This document shows positions 16,352 through 24,890 of a stretch of 64,000 nt of DNA, in pieces. Made by a program: the position numbers and the translations under genes. Under the pieces are notes generated by a model, which did no database searches, had not been told where the DNA came from, and worked only from the letters and a program-made list of their open reading frames with translations. Numbering within the stretch: position 1 is the stretch's first letter; each line of letters begins with the position of its first letter. Source of the DNA: Amycolatopsis deserti (GTDB lineage Bacteria > Actinomycetota > Actinomycetes > Mycobacteriales > Pseudonocardiaceae); NCBI RefSeq assembly GCF_014653945.1, contig NZ_BNAU01000001.1, positions 558,001-622,000 on the forward strand. Reading direction: 5' to 3'.

Positions 16352-17834
16352 TCTCGGCGAGCGGCAGCGCGAACCCGAACCGGGACCCGCCGCCCTCGCG
16401 CGGCTCGGCCCAGATGCGGCCATGCTGGCGCGTGATGATCCGGTGCGACAGCGCCAGCCCGATCCCGCTGCCGTGCTCCTTGGAGGTGAACGACTCGGCG
16501 AACGGGTCGCGCGGCAGCCCGCGTCCCCGGTCGTCGACGGTCAGCACGCCCTCGCCGCCCTCGGCGCGTGTGGTCAGCACGATCTCGCGGCGCTCCGGGT
16601 CGCAGGCGGCCACCTCGTCGATCGCGTTGAAGCAGAAGTTGAGCACCACCTGCCCGGTCAACACCCGTTCGCACCGCACCGGCACCGGACCCGGATGCTC
16701 GCGCACCACCACCTCGACCCCCGCCGCGTCCGCCCGCAGCCGCACGAAGTACAGGCACTCGGTGACGATGTCGCCGAGATCGGCCACCTGCCGCACGTGT
16801 TCCAGGTGCCCGACGAACGCACGCAGGGCGGCGACGATCGCGCTCGCCCGGTCGATCTGCCGGACCGCGCTGTCGATGCCGAAGGTCACGTGCTTCGCCG
16901 CGGCCTCGCCCGCGGCCGCCAGCGAGGCCGCGTGGCGGGCGGCGCCGCCCAGGAAGTTGCCCGCCGCCGCGAGCGGCTGGCCCAGCTCGTGCGCGATCGC
17001 CATCGCCATGTCGCCCATCGCGTGGTACCGGGCCAGGTAGTTCTCCTGCTGCAGCTCGCGTTCCCGGCGCAGGTCGGCCCGCACGCGCCCGGACACGTCG
17101 TGCAGGATCATCAGCAGCGCGTCCCCACCGGTCTCCTGCAGCAGTTCCAGGCTGCCCTCCAGCCACACCGGCTCCTCCGCCGCGGCGACCGCGAGCTGCA
17201 CCGTGGTCACCGGATCGGCGCGCTCCAGCACCTCCGCCCAGGACACCGGACGGCCGGCCAGCCGCAGCGTGCCGTAGCGCTCCAGCGGGCCGAGCGGCTG
17301 CCCGCTGTCCGCGCCGATCACCTCCAGCGCGGTGTCGGTGGCGAACCGGAGCGTTCCGGCGCGGTCCAGCATCAACGCGATCGTCGAGGTGCGGTGCGCC
17401 AGCGCGTCCATGTAGGACGCGGTCCGCCGCAGCTCCTGCTCGACCTCCTGCTCGCGTTCGATGTCGCGGAACTGCACCATGACCGCGGTGCCCTGCGCGA
17501 GTTCGACGCGGATCGCGATCGCCTCGGTCGGGATCACCCGGCCGGTGCGCGAGCGGTAGTGCCACTCGATGCTGTTGGTGCCCTTCTCCACCGCCTCCTG
17601 CAGCCACGCCCGCCCGATCACGCGGTCGTACTGGCGGGCCGTGCTGCTCATGTGGTGCGCCTTGAGCGGCCGCAGCTCGGCCACGCTCCACTCGAGCATC
17701 TCGCACGCGGCGGGGTTGGCCCACAGGATGTTCTTCGTCGCGGCGTCGTGCACCAGCACGCACATGCGGCTGGCGTTGAGCATCGCCACGAAGTCCTCGG
17801 TGACCAGTTCGGGCGCGCGGGGATCCACCTGCAT
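16347..17834 (-). CDS. PAS-domain sensor histidine kinase, FixL-like
   Basis: A 495-aa kinase without visible membrane helices, so probably cytosolic. An N-terminal PAS domain (LVHDAATKNILWANPAACEML, then RTGRVIPTEAIAIRV) is followed by a second PAS-like segment around residues 150-250. The dimerisation domain carries His282 in AIAHELGQPLAAAGN, the HELxQPL form of FixL-type kinases. The ATPase domain has the N box NFCFNAIDEV, G1 VDDRGRGLP and G2 GSGIGLALS. It probably senses an aromatic ligand and phosphorylates the FixJ-like regulator at 13105. It is divergent from iacA. Confidence 0.9.
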   Translation of the reverse strand: MQVDPRAPELVTEDFVAMLNASRMCVLVHDAATKNILWANPAACEMLEWSVAELRPLKAHHMSSTARQYDRVIGRAWLQEAVEKGTNSIEWHYRSRTGRVIPTEAIAIRVELAQGTAVMVQFRDIEREQEVEQELRRTASYMDALAHRTSTIALMLDRAGTLRFATDTALEVIGADSGQPLGPLERYGTLRLAGRPVSWAEVLERADPVTTVQLAVAAAEEPVWLEGSLELLQETGGDALLMILHDVSGRVRADLRRERELQQENYLARYHAMGDMAMAIAHELGQPLAAAGNFLGGAARHAASLAAAGEAAAKHVTFGIDSAVRQIDRASAIVAALRAFVGHLEHVRQVADLGDIVTECLYFVRLRADAAGVEVVVREHPGPVPVRCERVLTGQVVLNFCFNAIDEVAACDPERREIVLTTRAEGGEGVLTVDDRGRGLPRDPFAESFTSKEHGSGIGLALSHRIITRQHGRIWAEPREGGGSRFGFALPLAET

Positions 17835-17871
17835 CCCGCCAGCGTAGGCCGGGCGTGCCGGCGCCGCGCTG

Positions 17872-17887
17872 AAGGAATCCCCTACCC
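17872..17887. promoter_or_regulatory. Candidate regulator site upstream of iacA
   Basis: The minus strand reads GGGTAGGGGATTCCTT, a weaker relative of the GGAAAAC motif seen upstream of iacG and of the SnoaL/regulator pair. It lies between the kinase start (17834) and the iacA start (17970), where divergent promoters must be. Confidence 0.3.
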
Positions 17888-17969
17888 GGGGCCGCAGAAC
17901 CACCAATTCCGCGCGGTGTGCCCGGCTGCCTACCGTCGCAAGGACAACCCGCGACGAGGAGGAGGCGCG

Positions 17970-19103
17970 ATGGTGCACACCCCGGAGGGCGTCGGGTTCG
18001 GCGACGTCCTCGCCGAGCTCGCGCGGCGGCGGCAGGAGTTCCGCGAGCAGCGCTACGTGCCGAAGGACTTCGTCGACCGGCTCAAGCGGATCGGCATCTA
18101 CCGCGCGGCGACGCCGAGCAAGTTCGGCGGGCAGCCGCTGCCGCCGGCCGAATTCCTGGACGCCGTCGAACGGATTTCGGTGGTCGACGGCTCCACCGGC
18201 TGGGTCGCCAGTTTCGGCTCCGCCCAGATCTACCTGGCCGCACTACCGCTGGAAACCCAGGCCGAGCTGTACCGCGACGGCCCGGACGTGGCGTTCGCGG
18301 GCGCGTTGTTCCCGATGCAGCGCGCCGCGGCCACCGAACGCGGTTACCTGGTCGACGGGCACTGGAAGTTCGCCAGCGGCTGCATGGGCGCCGACGTGAT
18401 CGGGGTCGGGCTGCCCGGCGACGAGGACTCCGGCGGCAAGCCGCGCACCGCCGTGCTGCGGCCGGACCAGGTCGAGATCGTGCAGGACTGGGACGTGGTC
18501 GGCATGCGGGCCACCGGGTCGTTCGACATCGTGGTGCGCGGGGTCGAGGTGCCGCGCGAGTGGACGTTCATCCGCGGCGGCGCGCCGACCGTGGACGAGC
18601 CGCTCTACCACTACCCGACGATCGCCTACGCCTCCCAGGTCCTCGCCGTGGTCGGCGCGGGCGTGGCGCGCGCGGCGCTGGACCACGCCAAGCAGGCCGG
18701 CGGCGGCTACACCGGCGTCACCGGCGCCCCGAAACTCGCCGACCGGGCCTACTACCGCACCGAGGTCGCCCGCGCCGAGGCCGAGCTGTGCTCGGCCCGC
18801 GCCTGGTTCTACGACCTCAGCGACCAGGTGTGGCAGCACGTGCTGCGCGGCGACCCCGCCACCGACGAGCACAACGCCCGGCTGCGCCTGGCCGCCGCGC
18901 ACCTGGCCCGGGTGTCCTCGGCGGTGGTGGACCGGCTCGTGGAGATCTCCGGCACCGCCCCGATCTACACCGGGCACCCGCTGCGGGACCTCGCCGGCGA
19001 CGCCGTGGTGCCCAAGCAGCACGCCTTCCTCGGTCCGGCCATCTTCGACTCGGCCGGCGCCGTCCTGATGGGACTGTCACCCACCAGTCCCGGTTTCCGC
19101 TGA
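17970..19103 (+). CDS. iacA: Flavin-dependent monooxygenase with acyl-CoA dehydrogenase fold (IacA-like)
   Basis: A 377-aa group-D flavin monooxygenase (relatives: HsaA, HpaB2-type, IacA). Segments VDGSTGWVASFGSAQIYLA and SGCMGADVIGVGLPG match the fold, which here uses reduced flavin and oxygen and not acyl-CoA. In the iac pathway IacA makes the first hydroxylation of indole-3-acetate. The ATG has a strong GAGGAGGAG site. It leads a run of six genes in the order monooxygenase, small protein, Rieske alpha, beta, SDR and reductase, the order of known iac clusters. Reduced flavin would come from iacG across the divergent promoter. Confidence 0.85.
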   Translation: MVHTPEGVGFGDVLAELARRRQEFREQRYVPKDFVDRLKRIGIYRAATPSKFGGQPLPPAEFLDAVERISVVDGSTGWVASFGSAQIYLAALPLETQAELYRDGPDVAFAGALFPMQRAAATERGYLVDGHWKFASGCMGADVIGVGLPGDEDSGGKPRTAVLRPDQVEIVQDWDVVGMRATGSFDIVVRGVEVPREWTFIRGGAPTVDEPLYHYPTIAYASQVLAVVGAGVARAALDHAKQAGGGYTGVTGAPKLADRAYYRTEVARAEAELCSARAWFYDLSDQVWQHVLRGDPATDEHNARLRLAAAHLARVSSAVVDRLVEISGTAPIYTGHPLRDLAGDAVVPKQHAFLGPAIFDSAGAVLMGLSPTSPGFR

Positions 19104-19132
19104 CCCGACCACCCCCGACGAGGAGGACCGAG

Positions 19133-19513
19133 ATGAGCGCACCCCCGCTGCGCGTGCTGTTCTGCATCGGCATCAACCAGAACTTCTTCGACCTGCCCGC
19201 CGACGGCATCACGCCCGGCCACGTGTGGCAGGCGTTCGTGTCCATGATGGACGGCATCAAGGCGTTGCCGGGTGTGGACTTCATCGGCGACATCGACGAC
19301 GACGCGCACATGGTCGGCCCCTCCGACGGCTGGCCGTGGACCGCCTACCTGCTCGCCGACGTGGACACGGTCGACACCGTCAAGGCCGCCTGCAACCTGT
19401 TCCGCACCACCCCGGTGGGCGACGGCGACGCGAAGCTGTGGCGCTTCGCCAAGGTCGAAGCCCGCATCGGCCGCGCGCTGACGGTGCGCGACGACGTCGA
19501 GCTGCCCGGCTGA
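19133..19513 (+). CDS. iacB: Small protein between the monooxygenase and Rieske alpha genes (IacB-like)
   Basis: A 126-aa protein beginning MSAPPLRVLFCIGINQNFFD, with GHVWQAFVSMMDGIKALPGV and SDGWPWTAYLLADVDT. Alternating strands and helices suggest a ferredoxin-like or dimeric-barrel fold. No catalytic motif is evident. Its position between iacA and the Rieske alpha subunit is that of the uncharacterised iacB; the assignment is by position and size, not by a remembered alignment. A GAGGAGGA ribosome site precedes the ATG, and the gap to the next gene is 12 bp. Confidence 0.7.
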   Translation: MSAPPLRVLFCIGINQNFFDLPADGITPGHVWQAFVSMMDGIKALPGVDFIGDIDDDAHMVGPSDGWPWTAYLLADVDTVDTVKAACNLFRTTPVGDGDAKLWRFAKVEARIGRALTVRDDVELPG

Positions 19514-19525
19514 GGAGAGGACACC

Positions 19526-20803
19526 ATGACCGACGACATCTTCGCCGAGGCGCCCGCGGACCTCGTCCAGCCGGACCGGGTCGCCGGCCGCCTCTACACC
19601 GACCCGGCGATCTTCGAGCAGGAGATGACGAAGATCTTCGAGCGCACCTGGGTGTGGGTCGCGCACGAGAGCGAGCTGCCCAAGCCCGGCACCTTCAAGT
19701 CCACCTACGTGGGCCGTCAGCCGGTGATCGTCTCGCGGGACCGCAAGGGCAACCTGCACACGCTCCTCAACCGCTGCCGCCACCGCGGCGCCAGCCTCTG
19801 CGAAAAGCCGCGCGGGCAGGCCAACGGCTTCACCTGCCCGTACCACGCCTGGTCCTACGGCCTGGACGGCACGCTGCGCGGCATCCCCTACCCGGACGGC
19901 TACGAGGGCGTGGTGGACAAGAAGGACCTGTCGCTGCGCAAGCTGCGCACGGAGTCCTACGGCGGCATGGTGTTCGCCACCTTCGCCGGCGACATCGAGC
20001 CGCTGGCGGACTTCCTCGGCGACGCCAAGCTGTGGCTGGACCGGTTCATGAAGCAGGGCGGCGGCTATCCGGTCAAGGTGCTGGGCCGCCACCAGTTCCG
20101 GTTCCGCGGCAACTGGAAGATCCAGCTGGAGAACACCACCGACGGCTACCACTTCCCGATCGTGCACCGCTCGTGGATGGCGTCGGTGGACGCCGAGACC
20201 GCTGACATGATGTCGTTCATGACCGACCCGGCGGCGATCACGCACGCGCTGGGCAACGGTCACAGCGTCATGCAGATGGTGCCGGAGCACTCCGACCTCG
20301 ACGCCGACGACGGCACCGAACCGCTGCAGGCCCGCTTCGACCACGTCGTGGCCGAGCTGTCCAAGACCCTGGACGACGGGCAGGTGCGCAAGCTGGTCCG
20401 CGCCATGCACGGCACCGGGTTCAACCTGAACCTGTTCCCGAACGTGTCGATGTCGGCGGCGTTCTTCCGCGTCCTGCGGCCGATCGCGGTGGACGAGACC
20501 CTGATCGAGCACATCGCGATCGGCCCGGACGGCCCGCCCGAGCTGGACGTGGTCAACCGCGAGCGGATGCGCATCCACGAGCACTTCCAGGGCCCGTTCG
20601 GGTTCGGCACCCCGGACGACGCCGAGGGCTGGGACCGCGTGCAGCGCGGCGCCCAGGCCGCGCCGGAGATGCCGATCCTGGTCAACCGCGGCCTTGGCCG
20701 GGAGAAGGACGACGAGCACGGCTGGCCGACCTCCCACGTGACCGACGAGGCCGGCATGCGCGCCGCGTACTCCCAGTGGAAGCAGATGATGAGCGATGAC
20801 TGA
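19526..20803 (+). CDS. iacC: Rieske aromatic-ring-hydroxylating dioxygenase, large subunit (IacC-like)
   Basis: A 425-aa catalytic subunit. The Rieske [2Fe-2S] ligands are C84-x-H86 and C104-x2-H107 (NRCRHRG, FTCPYHAWSYG). The mononuclear-iron segment NTTDGYHFPIVH supplies His209 and His214, with bridging Asp206. It adds O2 to an aromatic or heteroaromatic substrate; in the iac pathway this subunit takes the oxidised indole-acetate intermediate towards catechol. The stop overlaps the beta-subunit start by 8 bp, so the two are co-translated. Confidence 0.9.
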   Translation: MTDDIFAEAPADLVQPDRVAGRLYTDPAIFEQEMTKIFERTWVWVAHESELPKPGTFKSTYVGRQPVIVSRDRKGNLHTLLNRCRHRGASLCEKPRGQANGFTCPYHAWSYGLDGTLRGIPYPDGYEGVVDKKDLSLRKLRTESYGGMVFATFAGDIEPLADFLGDAKLWLDRFMKQGGGYPVKVLGRHQFRFRGNWKIQLENTTDGYHFPIVHRSWMASVDAETADMMSFMTDPAAITHALGNGHSVMQMVPEHSDLDADDGTEPLQARFDHVVAELSKTLDDGQVRKLVRAMHGTGFNLNLFPNVSMSAAFFRVLRPIAVDETLIEHIAIGPDGPPELDVVNRERMRIHEHFQGPFGFGTPDDAEGWDRVQRGAQAAPEMPILVNRGLGREKDDEHGWPTSHVTDEAGMRAAYSQWKQMMSDD

Positions 20804-21296
20804 GGCGACGATCGTCCCGGCGACCGACACGCGCGTCACCCGCGCGATCGAGCTGATCTGGCGCGAAGCCGAACTGCTCGACCGCAAGGACTACCTGGTG
20901 TGGCAGGAGCTCTACACGCCCGACGCGTACTACGTCGTGCCGATCGATCCGGACACCGAGGACTTCGCCGGCTCGCTCAACATGATCTACGACGACGCGC
21001 GCATGCGCCAGGCGCGCGTGGCCCGGATGACCGAGGGGTACGCCCTGGCCGCCGTCGACGCCGCCCGCACGGTCCGCACGGTGTCCCGGTTCGTGCCGGA
21101 GTCCGTTTCGGACGAGGAGGTGGTGCTGCGCTCGGCGCAGGTGCTGATCGCGTTCAAGCGCGGACGGCACGACATCTGGGCCGCCGACGTGCGCCACCGC
21201 ATCCGGCTGTCCGACGAGGGCGACCGCATCGCCGAGAAGGTCGTGCGGCTGGTGGACAGCGAGGACGCCGTGCCGGCCGCGGGGTTCCTGCTGTGA
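20796..21296 (+). CDS. iacD: Ring-hydroxylating dioxygenase, small subunit (IacD-like)
   Basis: A 166-aa beta subunit with the NTF2-like fold of the family. The opening AIELIWREAELLDRKDYLVW, then ELYTPDAYYVVPID and SLNMIYDDARMRQARV, are characteristic. It packs with the Rieske alpha subunit into the hexameric oxygenase and is structural. It overlaps both neighbours (8 bp with alpha; 4-bp GTGA with the SDR), which implies strict translational coupling and stoichiometric production. Confidence 0.9.
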   Translation: MTEATIVPATDTRVTRAIELIWREAELLDRKDYLVWQELYTPDAYYVVPIDPDTEDFAGSLNMIYDDARMRQARVARMTEGYALAAVDAARTVRTVSRFVPESVSDEEVVLRSAQVLIAFKRGRHDIWAADVRHRIRLSDEGDRIAEKVVRLVDSEDAVPAAGFLL

Positions 21297-22018
21297 GCGC
21301 GCAGACCGCGGTGGTCACCGGCGGCGCCCACGGGCTCGGTGAGGCGATCGTGCGACGCCTGCACGCCGAGGGCTTCCGCGTCGCGATCGCCGACCTCGAC
21401 GGGACCGCCGCCGAGGCGCTGGCGAAGGAACTCGGCGCGGCGAAGGGGTACGCGGTCGACGTCGCCGACCCGGCCGCCCTGACGGGACTGCTGTCCGGCG
21501 TGCTGGCCGACTTCGGGTCGGTGCACGTGCTGGTCAACAACGCCGCCCGCACCCAGGCGAAGAAGCTGATGGACATCACCGCCGAGGAGCTGGACGCGGT
21601 CCTGAAGGTCAACCTCGGCGGCACGTTCCACGCCTGCCAGATCTTCGGCGCGCACTTCGCCGCGCGGGGCTACGGCCGGATCGTGAACATGGCGTCGCTG
21701 GCCGGGCAGAACGGCGGCACCGCGACCGGCGGGCACTACGCGTCGTCCAAGGGCGCGATCCTGTCCGCCACCAAGGTGTTCGCCCGCGAACTGGCGCCGC
21801 ACGGGGTCACCGTCAACGCGGTGTCGCCCGGCCCGCAGGACAGCCCGGCGGTGCGGTCCATTGTGGACGACCTGGACGGGTTCGTGCGGACCATCCCGGT
21901 CGGCCGGCTCGGCGACCCGGCGTTCGTCGCCCGGATGGTCGCCCTGCTCGCTTCGCCCGAAGCCGCCTCGGTCACCGGCGCCTGCTGGGACGCCAACGGC
22001 GGCCTCTACCTGCGCTGA
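21293..22018 (+). CDS. iacE: Short-chain dehydrogenase/reductase (IacE-like)
   Basis: A 241-aa classical SDR. The cofactor motif is TGGAHGLGE, NNAA is near residue 82, and the active-site Y-x3-K is in HYASSKGA with an upstream Ser in VNMASLAG. In the iac pathway the SDR (IacE) acts with IacA on the route from hydroxylated indole-acetate to the oxindole intermediate. The GTG at 21293 is selected because it overlaps the beta-subunit stop and starts the conserved strand AVVTGG directly. Confidence 0.85.
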   Translation: MSAQTAVVTGGAHGLGEAIVRRLHAEGFRVAIADLDGTAAEALAKELGAAKGYAVDVADPAALTGLLSGVLADFGSVHVLVNNAARTQAKKLMDITAEELDAVLKVNLGGTFHACQIFGAHFAARGYGRIVNMASLAGQNGGTATGGHYASSKGAILSATKVFARELAPHGVTVNAVSPGPQDSPAVRSIVDDLDGFVRTIPVGRLGDPAFVARMVALLASPEAASVTGACWDANGGLYLR

Positions 22019-22034
22019 CCCCGAGGGAGGGACG

Positions 22035-22976
22035 ATGACGAGAACCGTGGTCCGCGTCGCGGAGGTCAGGCAGGAGGCCGCCGGGATCCGCGCCCTGCGC
22101 CTGGTCCGCGACGACGGCGCCCCGCTGGGACCGTACGAGGCCGGCGCGCACGTCGACGTCGTCGGCCCGACCGGCCTGGTGCGGCAGTACTCGCTGTGCT
22201 CGCCGCCGCACGAGCCTTCGTCGCTGCTGATCGCGGTGAAGAAGGAGGCCGCCTCACGCGGTGGTTCCGCAGCGCTGCACACGGTTCAGGCCGGGGACAC
22301 GCTGGAGATCGGCGAGCCGCGCAACCTGCTGCGGATCGCCGACGCCGCCCGCCATGTCCTGGTGGCCGGTGGCGTCGGCGTGACCCCGCTGCTGAGCCTG
22401 GCCTACGAGCTGGACCGCCGGGGTGCGGAGTTCGAGCTGCACTACTTCGCGCGGGCCCGGGAGCAGGCCGCGTTCGCCGACCTGGTCGCTGCCGAGTTCG
22501 GTGCCCGGCTGCATTTCGGCGTGCCGCGCGCCGAGCAGCCGACGCTGCTCAAGGAGGTCGCGGCTGATCTGCCCCCGGACGCACGCGTCTACACGTGCGG
22601 GCCGGAGGGGTTCATGGCGCAGGTCGGCGCGGTGTTCGCGCCCGTCGTCGGTGCGGAGCGGGTGCACGTCGAGCACTTCGTGGCCGCGGAGATCGACACC
22701 AGCGGGGACCGCCCGTTCACCGTGGAGCTGGACACCGGCGAGGTGTTCGCGGTGCCCGCGGACAAGTCGATCCTCACCGTGCTGGGCGAGAACGGCATCG
22801 AGGTGTTCTCCTCGTGCGAGGAGGGCATCTGCGGCTCGTGCGTGTCCGGGGTGCTGGAGGGCGAGCCGGACCACCGGGACAATTGCCTGTCGGCGGCCGA
22901 CCGGGCGGCCGGGGACCAGATGGCGCTGTGCGTCTCCCGCGCGAAAACCCCCCGGTTGAAGATCGAGCTGTACTGA
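22035..22976 (+). CDS. iacF: Phthalate-dioxygenase-reductase-type FMN/[2Fe-2S] reductase (IacF-like)
   Basis: A 313-aa electron-transfer protein with three domains in order. The FMN-binding barrel has RQYSLCSPP, the NAD-binding domain has GVGVTPLLSL and YTCGPEGFM, and a C-terminal plant-type [2Fe-2S] ferredoxin has CEEGICGSC plus a later Cys in MALCVSRA. It passes electrons from NADH to the Rieske centre of the dioxygenase. It ends the iacABCDEF run, and a strong hairpin follows at 23001-23031. Confidence 0.9.
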   Translation: MTRTVVRVAEVRQEAAGIRALRLVRDDGAPLGPYEAGAHVDVVGPTGLVRQYSLCSPPHEPSSLLIAVKKEAASRGGSAALHTVQAGDTLEIGEPRNLLRIADAARHVLVAGGVGVTPLLSLAYELDRRGAEFELHYFARAREQAAFADLVAAEFGARLHFGVPRAEQPTLLKEVAADLPPDARVYTCGPEGFMAQVGAVFAPVVGAERVHVEHFVAAEIDTSGDRPFTVELDTGEVFAVPADKSILTVLGENGIEVFSSCEEGICGSCVSGVLEGEPDHRDNCLSAADRAAGDQMALCVSRAKTPRLKIELY

Positions 22977-23000
22977 TTCGCTGCCGGAGCAGCTGCGAGG

Positions 23001-23031
23001 ACGCCAACCGGCGGGGCGCGCCGGTTGGCGT
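23001..23031. terminator. Bidirectional terminator-like hairpin between convergent operons
   Basis: A perfect 12-bp stem (ACGCCAACCGGC / GCCGGTTGGCGT) with a 7-base loop. It lies in the 67-bp gap between the ends of iacF and of the convergent transketolase subunit. There is no long T tract, as is common in actinobacterial hairpin terminators. Confidence 0.7.
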
Positions 23032-23043
23032 TCACTCGGCAGA

Positions 23044-24030
23044 TCAGCCCAGGGCGGCCCGGGCCGCGCGGGCGATCCCGTCCGCGTCGAGGCCGTAGTG
23101 CCGGTACAGGTGGGTCGGCGGTCCGATGAGCGCGTACTCGTCCCGGAGCCCGTGCCGCACCACCCGCGCCGGGAGGCCCTGTTCGGCGACGACCTCGGCG
23201 ACCGCGCCGCCGAGCCCGCCCAGGATGCTGTGCTCCTCGACGGTCAGGATCACGCCGGACCGGGCGGCCGCCTTCGCCACCGCGTCGGCGTCGAGCGGCT
23301 TGACGGTGTGCATGTCCAGCACGCCGGCCGAAATCCCCTCGGCGCTCAGCGCCGCCGCCGCGGACAGGGCGGGGTGCACCATCGATCCGGTGGCGATGAT
23401 CGTCAGATCGCCGCCGGCCGAGTGCTCGATCGCCCGCCCGATGGTGAACTCCCGGTCGCCGCGGTCGTAGACGTCGGGATCCTGTCCGCGCCCGATCCGG
23501 AAGTAGATCGGGCCCGGCCAGGTGGTGGCCGCCCGCAGCGCGGACCGCAGCTGCGCCGCGTCGGCCGGGGCGATCACGGTCAGGCCCGCGATGCTGCGGG
23601 TGATGGCGAGGTCCTCGGTGGCGTGGTGCGAGGTGCCGTAGTAGCCCAGGGTGATGCCGGCGTGGTGGCCGATCAGCCGGACCGGGAGCTTGGTGTAGGC
23701 CACGTCCGTGCGGATCTGCTCGCACGCGAGCAGGGCCAGGAACGAGGCGAAGGTCGCCACGTGCGGCTGCCAGCCGGTGGTGGCCAGGCCCGCGGCGGTG
23801 GACACCATGTGCTGCTCGGAGATGCCGAACTGGACGTAGCGGTCCGGGTGGCGGTCCTGGAAGCGGACCAGGCCGTTGGAGTACTTCAGGTCCGCGGTGC
23901 CGGCGACGATCGGATGTCCCTCGTCCACCAGATCGCCGAGGGTGTCGGCCAGGGCGTGCAGGCCCGGGGCGCGGTCCAGCAGGGTCAGCAGGTGCCAGGA
24001 TTCGGGCTGCAGCCCGGGTGCGACGCTCAT
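23044..24030 (-). CDS. Transketolase C-terminal-type subunit
   Basis: A 328-aa protein matching the central and C-terminal (pyrimidine-binding plus C-domain) half of transketolase. It carries RFQDRHPDRYVQFGISEQHM, whose Glu is the expected cofactor-activating residue, and IGRGQDPDVYDRG. With the N-terminal half encoded just upstream (4-bp ATGA overlap) it forms a split transketolase. Such split enzymes usually sit in sugar or sugar-alcohol catabolic clusters, not the central pentose pathway. The divergent IclR gene probably controls it. Confidence 0.87.
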   Translation of the reverse strand: MSVAPGLQPESWHLLTLLDRAPGLHALADTLGDLVDEGHPIVAGTADLKYSNGLVRFQDRHPDRYVQFGISEQHMVSTAAGLATTGWQPHVATFASFLALLACEQIRTDVAYTKLPVRLIGHHAGITLGYYGTSHHATEDLAITRSIAGLTVIAPADAAQLRSALRAATTWPGPIYFRIGRGQDPDVYDRGDREFTIGRAIEHSAGGDLTIIATGSMVHPALSAAAALSAEGISAGVLDMHTVKPLDADAVAKAAARSGVILTVEEHSILGGLGGAVAEVVAEQGLPARVVRHGLRDEYALIGPPTHLYRHYGLDADGIARAARAALG

Positions 24031-24890
24031 CGGCCCCTCCGCAGTTCCTCGATCGCGTTGCGCTCGTCCTGCTCGGCGAGCCAGCCCAGGTGCCAGCCGA
24101 ACTCGGCTTCCATGTAGGAGATGCCCTTGCCCTTCACGGTGTCGGCGATGATCACGACGGGAGTGGTGCGGGTGGTGTCCGCGACGACCTCGCGCAGCAA
24201 GCCGAGCAGCGCGGCCACGTCGTGCCCGTCGACCCGGTGGGCCTGCCAGCCGAAGGCGCGCCACTTGTCTTCGAGCGGCTCGATCCCGGTGACGGTGTCG
24301 ATCCGGCCGTCGAGGGAGTGGTCGTTGCGGTCGACGATCGCGATCAGGTTGGACACCCGGTGGTGGGCCGCCCCGAGCGCCGCCTCCCAGATCTGCCCCT
24401 CGTGCAGCTCGCCGTCGCCGAGCAGGACGAAGACGTTCGAGTCGTAGCCCCGCATCCGGGTGCCCAGTGCGATCCCGGTGCCGGTGGACAGCGCGTGGCC
24501 CAGTGATCCGCTGCTGAAGTCGATGCCGGGGATCCGGGTCATGTCCGGGTGATCGCCGAAGGCGTTGCCCAGCCGGGTGTAGTCGTCCAGCTCGCGCGGG
24601 TCGAAGAACCCCCAGTCGGCCAGCAGCGGGTACAGCGTCGCCGCGGCGTGGCCCTTGCCGAACAGGAAGCGGTCGCGCTCGGGCCAGTCCGGCTCGCCGC
24701 GCCGCAGCCGCATGACGCCGTAGTAGAGCGTGGCGAGGATTTCCGCGCAGGAGAAGCCGGAGGCGTAGTGACCGGTCTTGGCGATGGAGATCAGCCGGAC
24801 GGTTTCCAGGCGGGCGTGCAGCGCGCGCTCGCTGATCGTGTCGATGAGGTCCGCGAGCCCGGGCCGCGGATCGTGGTTGACGACTGTCAT
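24027..24890 (-). CDS. Transketolase N-terminal-type subunit (ThDP-binding)
   Basis: A 287-aa protein. The thiamine-diphosphate motif is GDGELHEGQIWEAA, ending in VDRNDH, and the N-terminal KTGHYASGFSCAEILATLYY is typical. It supplies the ThDP-diphosphate and Mg site for the split enzyme with the next gene. The ATG at 24890 fits the family N-terminus, although the ribosome site is weak. It is divergent from the IclR regulator across 90 bp. Substrate could be a ketopentose or a modified sugar imported by the ABC system to the right. Confidence 0.86.
   Translation of the reverse strand: MTVVNHDPRPGLADLIDTISERALHARLETVRLISIAKTGHYASGFSCAEILATLYYGVMRLRRGEPDWPERDRFLFGKGHAAATLYPLLADWGFFDPRELDDYTRLGNAFGDHPDMTRIPGIDFSSGSLGHALSTGTGIALGTRMRGYDSNVFVLLGDGELHEGQIWEAALGAAHHRVSNLIAIVDRNDHSLDGRIDTVTGIEPLEDKWRAFGWQAHRVDGHDVAALLGLLREVVADTTRTTPVVIIADTVKGKGISYMEAEFGWHLGWLAEQDERNAIEELRRGR

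Noticed and set aside
17970..22976. Reading the Rieske cluster as a steroid or biphenyl-type pathway
   Set aside because: The acyl-CoA-dehydrogenase-fold monooxygenase is reminiscent of HsaA, but no extradiol dioxygenase, hydratase or aldolase is present. The order with a small protein, SDR, PDR-type reductase, flavin reductase and amidase fits iac much better.
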